Assembly (NCBI GenBank): GCA_019188255.1
Contig: JAETXT010000003.1
Coordinates: 2,852,001 to 2,916,000, forward strand
Direction of reading: 5' to 3'
DNA from: Verticillium longisporum
Taxonomy: Eukaryota; Ascomycota; Sordariomycetes; Glomerellales; Plectosphaerellaceae
DNA: 64,000 bases
Shown piece by piece: positions 56,087 through 64,000 of this stretch. The notes below the pieces were generated by a model. The model was not told where the DNA came from, searched no databases, and was given only the letters and a program-made list of their open reading frames with translations. The translations under genes and the position numbers were made by a program. Position 1 is the first letter of the stretch. Each line of letters begins with the position of its first letter.

Positions 56087-57403
56087 TCAGTCGTCATCCC
56101 GCTGGTAACCCTGCCGACCCCGGCCCATCCGCTCCGCCAAGCCCAAATCCCCCACCTTGCAATGCAGACGATTTAAAAACTCATTCTCGTCTCCGTGCTT
56201 TAACACACGCTGCCGCGCATCGTCGTCGGCGTCGCGCCCCGCCTTCTCCTGCTGCGCGAGCGTTGCCAACCTCTGCTCCCGTGACGAGTCGAGCTCCGAC
56301 GCCGCCGACTGCATCGCCGCCAGTTTGCGCGCCTTCTCCTCCTCGTCGGCTTTGTTGTCTTTCGCGCCGCCGCCGCCGCCTTGGGCAAAACCTCCGTTCC
56401 GCCTGCCTCCGTCAAAACGGCGATGATGCTGGTCTTGTGGCGACCTGTCTGAGTGGCGGCTTGGTCTGTCGTAGTTTCGTTCGCCGTCGCCGTCACGCCC
56501 ACGATCGTCTTGCCCGTCATGTCGCTCGTTGCGTCGGCTGTCACGACGATCCCCATCCCTCCGCCGGTCGTCGCGCCTATCGCCGCGCTCGTGGTGACAG
56601 TCTCGATCCTCGCGCTCACGCCGGCGAGGCGACCTCGATCTCCTCTCTCGCCGACGGTCAACATCTTCTTCCGAGTCATACCGCCTGCGTTTTGGCGAGT
56701 CTCGGCGGCTGCTCCTGCGCCTGTCGTCCCCGTCGTCCGAACCGTCCCTGCGGTGCCGTGACGGGCTACGCGATCGTGAATGTGCCCGCCTCCGGTGCCT
56801 GTGTCGCCTCTCATCGCCCGAATCCTCATCCCGATGACGGTGCCGCCTCTTTCTGTGCTTGTCCTCCCGGCGTTTTGACCGGTCCTTGGTCTCCTCTGAC
56901 AGACCCATGTTGGCCAGCAACTGCCGCCGTCGGATCGGGTCGTTCATCATGGCCTCATATGCCGCCTGCTCTTGCTTCTTGATGGCGAGCATCGGATCTT
57001 CGCGCACCTTGGCCGCCGTGTCGCGCGCCGTGTTGGCCGTCTGCAGCGCCATGAAGCTCTCCTGCCCGGCCTGCTTCTCCAGCTTCTTGTGGTCGGACCC
57101 CGTAATCAGATTGTCGATGCGCCGCTTGCCGAGCAGATAGCCCTCCATCTCCTCCGTCGTGCCCGTTTGGCCGTTTGTCGGTCCATTGTAGAGAAAGTCG
57201 ACGCGGTCGATCTTCTTGGTGTGGCCGGCGGCCTCGAGCTGCTTCTGAATCTCCTCGCGCGCGCGCTCCTCCTTCAGCTCGTTGATGCGCTGCTGCGTCT
57301 TCTTGCGCTCGTCGAGGGCCTTCTTCTCCTCCTCCCAGACTTTAGCCTGGTTCTTGAGGAGGCCCGGGTGGAAACTCTTCTTGAGGTTGAGATCACCGCC
57401 CAT
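56087..57403 (-). CDS. cwc25: pre-mRNA-splicing factor Cwc25
   Basis: A single frame of 438 residues. The N-terminal CIR-type domain ([20 protein letters not shown], then [20 protein letters not shown]) is diagnostic. RVDFLYNGP and a Cwc25 middle region ([15 protein letters not shown]) follow. From about residue 180 a long Arg/Ser/Asp/His-rich tail carries RS-like repeats, and the C-terminus [14 protein letters not shown] closes the protein. Cwc25 acts in the nucleus and binds the activated spliceosome for the first transesterification. The gene is intronless in this model, ends at 56087, and is divergent from csn2 with a 535-bp gap. Confidence 0.92.
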   Translation of the reverse strand: MGGDLNLKKSFHPGLLKNQAKVWEEEKKALDERKKTQQRINELKEERAREEIQKQLEAAGHTKKIDRVDFLYNGPTNGQTGTTEEMEGYLLGKRRIDNLITGSDHKKLEKQAGQESFMALQTANTARDTAAKVREDPMLAIKKQEQAAYEAMMNDPIRRRQLLANMGLSEETKDRSKRREDKHRKRRHRHRDEDSGDERRHRHRRRAHSRSRSPSRHRRDGSDDGDDRRRSSRRDSPKRRRYDSEEDVDRRRERRSRSPRRREREDRDCHHERGDRRDDRRRDGDRRDSRRNERHDGQDDRGRDGDGERNYDRPSRHSDRSPQDQHHRRFDGGRRNGGFAQGGGGGAKDNKADEEEKARKLAAMQSAASELDSSREQRLATLAQQEKAGRDADDDARQRVLKHGDENEFLNRLHCKVGDLGLAERMGRGRQGYQRDDD

Positions 57404-57938
57404 GATGAGCTGCTGAGTTTCGTTTCAATGCGCGTGGTGTTTCGGCAGAGCGTGCTTCCTGGTGGCGGTGTCTGCAAAATAGTAAGATGGATGTCGAGGT
57501 AGGTTTGACAGGCACCGTAAAAGTTGCCATCCAGCCAGCCTTCTGCTATTCCGATAGGAAGACCCACTCTCTTATGCTGAGTCATCACATCATTGTCGCC
57601 CCAGGCTGGCCAGGATCTTGGGTCGACTGCCTGGCAGCCAATCGATAAGCTGAAGCTCCCCGCCTTTGCGCTGTTCAGTGACCTTCAATGCAGCACAGGC
57701 ACGCACTAGGAAACGTACCGCACCTACCTACATTGCCTACGCGCATCATCTGAACGACTACGAGCTCGATCATCGGACCTGGAACGTAGCTCCCTGATTA
57801 TCGAAACGGCGTCGATACAAGGCCACATCTCTCTTGCTCATCGATCATCGAGAGCCCTTCACCAAGTCGAGCTGCTTCCTCGAACGCGGTTCTCGTCTCA
57901 CTCGCGGTTGAGAAGCTACCCCTCCGAATCCCGCCACC
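57404..57938. promoter_or_regulatory. divergent promoter of cwc25 and csn2
   Basis: 535 bases between divergent start codons. CACCTACCTAC lies near 57720. The csn2 ATG sits in GCCACCATG, a strong start context. Confidence 0.5.
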
Positions 57939-59537
57939 ATGTCCGACGACGACTTTATGCAGGAGTCGGATGACGAGCAGTAAGGCTCGCCTTGCCGTCA
58001 GGGAACGCACCGAATTATCCTGCTGACTGGTAGCCCAGATATGACTTCGAGTACGAGGAGGATGACGACGAGGAGACCGGCGACGTCGACATTGAGAACA
58101 AATACTACAACGCAAAGCAACAGTAGGCCGCCGAGCCAGAAGAGGCAATCGCAGAATTTCTAGGCATTCCCGCTCTGGAAGACGAGAAAGGAGAATGGGG
58201 ATTCAAGGGCCTGAAGCAGGCCATCAAGCTTGAGTTCAGGCTCGGAAAATACAACGATGTGCGCCTTCCTCGTCGTTGCTTCGCGCTCGTGGGCCCTCGC
58301 TGACCGTACACTCCACTCGCAGGCTGCCGAGCACTACGCGGAACTCCTCACATATGTCAAGAATGCCGTCACGAGGAATTACTCTGAGAAATCCATCAAC
58401 AATCTGCTCGATTTTGTCGAGAAGGGCTCCGACTCGCCCGAGTCGGGCAAGTGCGTCGAGCAATTCTACTCCCTGACGCTCCAGAGCTTCCAGAGCACCA
58501 ACAACGAGAGGTTATGGCTCAAGACCAACATCAAGCTCGCCAAGCTCCTGCTCGACCGCAAGGACTACCAGGCTCTCGCGAAGAAGGTCCGCGAGCTGCA
58601 CAAGGCGTGTCATCGGGAGGATGGCTCCGACGATCCCAGCAAGGGCACCTACTCGCTCGAAATTTATGTCCTCGAGATTCAGATGTACGCTGAGATGAAG
58701 AACAACAAGCAACTCAAGAGACTCTATGTCCGCGCCCTCCAGGTCAAATCGGCGGTGCCCCACCCCAAGATCATGGGCATCATCCGTGAGTGCGGTGGAA
58801 AGATGCACATGAGCGAGGAGAACTGGATTGAAGCGCAGTCGGACTTTCACGAATCCTTCCGCAACTATGACGAGGCCGGCTCCCTTCAGCGTATCCAGGT
58901 TCTGAAATATCTCCTCCTTACAACCATGCTCACCAAGTCCACCATCAACCCCTTTGATTCCCAGGAGACGAAACCCTACAAGACGGATCCTCGCATCACG
59001 GCCATGACCGACCTCGTGGATGCTTACCAGCGCGACGATGTCCACGCCTACCAAAAGGTCCTAGAGAAGAACCGTGATCTTCTCGATGACCCCTTCATCG
59101 CCGAGAATATTGATGAGGTTACACGTAATATGCGCACCAAAGGTATCGTCAAGCTGATCGCGCCGTACACACGTATGAAGCTGGCATGGATCGGTAAGCA
59201 GCTTCGGATCTCCGAGTCGGAGGTGAGCGATATTCTGGGCTTCCTCATCATCGACCAGAAGATCCAGGGCAAAATTAATCAGCAGGAGGGTACGTTGGAG
59301 ATCCTGCAGCACGCCGACGCCGAGAGGGTGAGGGCTATGCTGGAGCTGTCCAAGGCAGTAGGCGGCATGTATGAGGCCGTCTTCAGGGATAGCGAGGGCT
59401 TCAAATCAAACGATCCCGTCATGGAGGAGGGCGACATGTTTGGCCAGGGCTTCGCGAGGGCAGGGAGAGGCGGCGGGCGACACGCCGGTATGGGAAAACG
59501 AGCTGGCGGTAAAGGGGGAGGCACCGCACTGTGGTGA
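57939..59537 (+). CDS. csn2: COP9 signalosome subunit 2, with an in-frame TAG
   Basis: Exons 57939-57979, 58039-58258 and 58323-59537 total 492 codons, the family's normal length. The N-terminus MSDDDFMQESDDEQYDFEYE, the acidic stretch and ENKYYNAKQ match Csn2, followed by EFLGIPALEDEKGEWGFKGL, AAEHYAELLTYVKNAV, RNYSEKSINNLLDFVEKGS, and a C-terminal PCI domain (about residues 300-430) with RTKGIVKLIAPYTRMKLAWI. However, codon 58124-58126 is TAG, between AKQQ and AAEPEEAIAEF, with conserved sequence on both sides in the same frame. No intron removes it. The subunit is a scaffold of the deneddylase that controls cullin ligases, and loss is tolerated in filamentous fungi but affects development. 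Sequencing error or a real null allele are both possible. Confidence 0.9.
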
Positions 59538-62500
59538 GAGAGGGCCCGTCTCCTTCCGAGGGTGAAGAAAAGGGCGATCTCGCCATGCAACGTCGTCTTC
59601 CTTCTTGGCTTGAGAGAACGTCTAAGACAACGCGGCCACAAGCAGCCGTGGTAGCAGCGATTTCCCGACCTGGACGATAACGACTCCTTGTAAACCTGTT
59701 CGATCGCTCACCCAGCGGGGACGCGTGCATGGGCTGGAAGCCACACGGCAGGAAGTGAAGACGCTACGGCAGCCTCCCGCTGCGAGTCACCCGATCTGTC
59801 AACAAGACGAAAGGGGATCCAGATGAGCCCACAGAAAAGAGCCGGCCTCAGCATCATCATCAAAGGGTGAGGCTCGAGAGGGATATTCTGTCGTCAGGGA
59901 ACGGTGGGAAACGACCCGGAAGACCAAGGGCCAAGACATGCAGGGTCGGCTTCAGAGCAGTGTGGCGCCGCTCCTTCTCGGCGCAGTTGGCTCGTCTCTG
60001 TTTCCAGCGTCACTCTGTCTCGCGCTCGCGCTGAGTGCGCAATTTTCAGGAGCCCTACCTTATTAGCCAGCGGCTCATCAAATCCTAGCATGTTCATCGA
60101 GGGCTGTCTTGTGCAGAGTGCCGTCTCCAACTGCCTGCGAAGAAGCCTTCTTTCGGCTTGACGCTCCCTCCTTCCCCCCTTCCCCTTCCTCGACACCAAA
60201 GATGTCGTATATTGCCCGCCCGAGACATTCCCGTGGGATCACCGTAGAGAACCCGGCCAAGGCAGAAGAATCTGCTCTTGAGTCGGCGGTAAACAACCGG
60301 CATCCTGTTCCGATGAGATATGACAGAACTGTCGCCGGCGGTGGGCAGATATACCAGATATTACGCGCATGAGACTTTCTCAACACTGTTCAACGTGCTA
60401 CAACGAGGCTGCTGTGGCCACGCCCGCTCAGCTTCCCGTGCGTACACGCGACATGAGGATACGGGCATCACCAGACGACCCGGCGGCGTCAACATGTATC
60501 AGCCACCTGGGCGAACTTGGGACTCTCGTCAGGCTGGGCAACTTGGTTTCACGGCGCCACTCCAAATCTGACAGGCTGAAAGGGCCGAAATGTTGCATGG
60601 CAGCCAACATCTCGCAACTCTGCGCTGTATTGGGCACAGCTTTGGCAGTCAAGCAAACAACGTGGAGTGCTCGATGCCGTGTGCTCGCCGCCCAAAGCCC
60701 TAATTAATCAGCGCAATTTTTTTCGGTTTCTTGGACCGGTTCTGCAGCCGCCTTGCTGGCGGGCCCCTCTGGCGAGCACTGCCTGGTCCGTGAGGTGCCT
60801 CGATCGAAAGGGCCGTTACGCTGCAGGGGAGCATCGGTGCGCATCGCTTGACCGACCGAGCTGCCCGCACTGATCGGTGAGACAATTATGCTCTCGCAGC
60901 GTTGGCGGGGGTGTGAGCTTGTGGCGGCAGCAAGGGCAGTTCTTCTGCCACGCTGTGACGATTTCTGAGAGCGACGATCCCCCCCCCCCCCAGCTTGGAG
61001 GCCTAGACACGCCGATTGTTGTTTTCAAGGCCGTTGTTCTCACGGATCTTGCGCTACCGCGCAGGGGCCAGCCACATGCTGATGTTTCTCGTGCGGACAA
61101 GGACTGGTGGGCTCCTGCATTCCGGGGTAAGGTAGGGATGTGTGCGCCCCGGACCAGACAGGAGTCCTCACGCGTACAGAACCCGCCACCAACCACCACC
61201 ACCACCACACGATGCGCAGACAACCGGTAACCGAGCAAGGTATTTTGGTACCATGTAATGCATGGTAGAAGTTTCCCAGGAGCAGCCGGACCAAGCCCAG
61301 GATGTGCAATGCTCCGCGTCCAGCCCACCGGCCTCGGCCTGAACTGAACCTCTTCGGGTAGGTAGTTGTAGAAGAGAACTGAAACGGCTGAGCCGAGTGG
61401 GATCGTCATCGTGACAGCACTGGTTGATCGCCCAAGGAAGGTGTGAAACTCAATATTCAATTATGCACCTCGACAAGGTGCCGGTTGCCGATGGTTTACC
61501 ACTTTTGTGACGGGGGGGTGGAACAGCGCCTATTGAATAAGAGCCTCGACTCTTGTGGTGAGTGAGCTGACACTGGCCACGGTGCATCCAGTCAATTGGA
61601 CGGATTGTGGAACAGTATCTTTTGACGTAACAGTTGGTTCTGCTCGTGTCATGGCTCAAGTGCGTGAAAGCTGATGGATGCCAAGACGGCGGCTCGGGAG
61701 GCACTGTCGTCTGGGGCTTGAAAAGATGCAAGTAGAGACTGTGCGAGGCAGGTCTTCATACTTCCGACCTTTGCTTGCTGATGGGTGCTATGGCCTGCGG
61801 AGCGGGAACTGCTGACCTGGCCACAGTCTGGGTCGACGCGACGCTTTTCGTCTTTCTGGCAGAAAGAAGACAGAAACACCGGAGAGACAGCGAAATTTTC
61901 GGGCGTGGACCTTGAGCCCAGATCCCAGATCCCAGATCCCAGATCCTAGATCCCAGACCAAGAACAAGTGGTCGAGTTGTGTCCGGTCCAGATGCGGGCC
62001 AAGGCCGGCATGGCGTCCCTTGTTCTCCTGCCATGTCCCCCCTGAGGCGCTTCCCGCCAGGGCCGCAAGGGCCAGCTCGTGGCCTCGACTGGATCGACAA
62101 CTGTATTGTACAAGTATTGCTGCGGATAAGGCATTCACATCGCCGTTGCGAAACGAATCTTAAAGCCGATGCATGACTGGTGATGGAAATTCTTCTCGCC
62201 AGGATCCTGAATCATGTGCTACAACAATCGATACTGGTAGATGATCATCTTTGACATCAGATCAAAATGAGACCTGTGTATCCATGACCATGGCATTTGA
62301 GTCTTGGGAAGACATGGTGTCCGGGCGTGGTCCGAGGACAGTGGCCACGATGGGGTGGGTTGTTGGTCTGTGCTAGGGTGTTCTGCTGCCCTACCGAATG
62401 TGAACGGGAAGTAGTAGCGTGCATAACATGAGAATGTCCGATGATGAAAACGATATGAGTTGTGACATGCCCTTCTGAAATAGCACAAAGGAAAACGTCC

Positions 62501-64000
62501 GCTAACCAGGTCGGCACGGCGGCTTCAGCGGACCATCTTGAACGCTCCCATGTCCTGCAGTGGTGCTATCGCATCCCTGGTAGGAGGGGAAGAAGCCATC
62601 CGCAAAGGAGCGAAAGACACTTGGCCGCATCCTCTCGGCAGGCGCCTCCATTCACATGCATGTCGTTTTCCCGGAAAGTTCTTCCTGCCCGTAACCCACA
62701 GGATTGCTCCATTCAGCTCCATTGAGCTTGGTAGCGTCTGACAGTAGAAGAACTGGCAAACGATCTGTGTTTGCACGCATATGTGGCCATGCCATCCTAG
62801 CTTCTCACTTGGCCGGCGCAAGCCTTACAGTACGCCATCTTTGTGGCTGCTCTCAAGACCAATAAAAGACAAGCTGGAAATGCTGTGCCGTAGGGGGACA
62901 TCTCCGGTGGCTGTCATTCTGGAAGGAAGTGGTACTCACTGGGAGCTGTGGTACAGATAAATGCAGCGAAGATCGTATGCAACCAGCCCAGCGAGGTGGG
63001 TGACCGTTATGCTATGGCCTCAGTGATCAGAGCTATGTGGCGTGAAAACAGTACTCTTTGCGAACTGGAGTGGCGTCTGAGCGTGAGTACAGTGGATTGC
63101 CCACGTTCACTTGGTCGTCGTGACATGACTGATCCCCCGCAGCAATATAAGGGTCATTTATTCGTGCAGTACCGGTGGAGTGTAGTGTACCCGTCTAGGC
63201 GTCGGTCTTTCGTGCCATTCACAACGTCGACGTCTTCAACTGGCGGAGCCATTTGGGTTCTGCTCAACTGTCATGGTTATTCTCGTGCCCAAACAGTAGG
63301 GTAACGCGGTGATGAACAGCTTACTTCTAAATACTATCATGTTAGTCGTGCCTCTGCAACAGTGTCAAGTCGCCACTACCACAGTACCGCTAGGAGCACG
63401 AATGGGGAGTGCTTCCGGGTGGTGGTGTCTCTCTAGAGAAGAGCACTTCTCTGAGCCCGACCCCTCACCCATACGTGACAGTTTGCAACCTTGTCCGCTT
63501 CAGCTGCAAGATGTGGTTAAGTCTTGTCACTATGTGTGTGCCACACACTGACTTTTGCATAACATGTAGGCCACTGCCGAAACTTGCACTCGTAATGCAA
63601 CGCTAGGTGTAAGGTGTTGTTCTTCGGAGTGGTGATGATCAGTGTTGTCCCTTGTCCTGGACGGAGGGAATCTTTTCCACGTAGGCCTTGGCCACTAACC
63701 TCCGGATGTTGGCTTAGAGCAAGGCGGCACCACCAATTGTCAAAATCGAGATTGGCCACCAACCGGTAGGAAGCCGTTGATTCACCAGGACAATGCTGGC
63801 TTACTAGCCAGTACATATGCTTCCCCCACACCCTCTTGTGCTAGCCAGCGGCGGGAATTAATCTGGGATCCCCTAACCCATGGAAAATTGGACTGTAGCG
63901 TAGCAGCGGCCAGGCCTCTCCTGGCGGGGTTGCGTTTGCCAGAGAGGGGAACAGCTGGCAACCGAAGAAAGAAAAAGACAGGCTTGCACGAGGTCTACGA
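59538..64000. other. gene-poor region at the right end
   Basis: About 4.5 kb in which I cannot support any gene, RNA or mobile element. Short open frames exist on both strands without recognisable motifs. A poly-C run starts near 60979 and a 7-bp tandem repeat lies at 61917-61957. Composition is normal (CpA/TpG frequent), so this is not RIP-mutated repeat. Genes with many short exons or lncRNAs could have been missed. Confidence 0.45.
61917..61957 (+). repeat. 7-bp tandem repeat (CCCAGAT)
   Basis: About six head-to-tail copies of CCCAGAT, one carrying CCTAGAT. It is a short microsatellite-like array in non-coding sequence. Confidence 0.9.

Noticed and set aside
60979..60990. Poly-C runs here and near 24246 and 34979 as functional elements
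   Set aside because: Simple homopolymers with no associated structure; more likely neutral or a source of sequencing error.
1..64000. tRNA, rRNA or CRISPR features
   Set aside because: No clover-leaf B-box/A-box arrangement, rRNA sequence or regularly spaced repeats were recognised; a tRNAscan run would be decisive for tRNAs.

Overview
The window looks like nuclear DNA of a filamentous ascomycete (Pezizomycotina). The evidence is short spliceosomal introns (about 48-140 bp, GT-AG), genes typical of that group (fungal rhodopsin-domain membrane protein, LaeA-like methyltransferase, DUF4360 secreted protein, Rho3, Cwc25, COP9 subunit 2), mitochondrial methylcitrate-cycle enzymes, and a repeat block with the hallmark of repeat-induced point mutation (RIP). 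A sordariomycete is my best guess, by inference only.

Layout. 1-1.1 kb: end of a membrane-protein gene with an in-frame TAG. 1.4-9.3 kb: a transposon nest made of a RIP-mutated Ty3/gypsy chromovirus on the minus strand, a head-to-head LTR arm, an unmutated Fot1/pogo-type DNA transposon with perfect 43-bp TIRs, and an unmutated solo LTR with a 5-bp target duplication. 9.5-13.6 kb: a rhodopsin-domain membrane protein and a cytochrome P450, divergently arranged. 13.7-25.7 kb: a DUR3-type urea transporter, a LaeA-like methyltransferase, a type-I-like glutamine synthetase and a short-chain dehydrogenase. 26.2-30.4 kb: divergent 2-methylisocitrate lyase and methylcitrate synthase sharing an 856-bp promoter. 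31.6-33.4 kb: a DUF4360 secreted protein and a small CaaX-box protein. 33.4-40.4 kb: a gene graveyard with a truncated AAA ATPase joined to a kinase fragment, a near full-length RIP-mutated SRPK-like kinase pseudogene, unidentified RIP-eroded sequence, short repeats and a Tc1/mariner-type MITE. 41.7-59.5 kb: auxin-efflux-carrier-type transporter, PNPOx-like flavoprotein, methylcrotonyl-CoA carboxylase alpha subunit, secreted choice-of-anchor B protein, rho3, cwc25 and csn2. 59.5-64 kb: no gene I can support.

Functional threads. Methylcitrate synthase, methylisocitrate lyase and methylcrotonyl-CoA carboxylase all act in mitochondrial branched-chain amino acid and propionyl-CoA breakdown. The urea transporter and glutamine synthetase suggest nitrogen metabolism, and AreA/NIT2-type AGATAA sites lie upstream of the transporter.

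Four otherwise well-conserved genes (urea transporter, SDR, DUF4360, PNPOx-like) each lack exactly one base. The csn2 gene carries an in-frame TAG. Either the assembly has residual single-base errors or this strain has lost several accessory genes. All exon models were built by eye from frame continuity, splice consensus and remembered family motifs. No database search was run.
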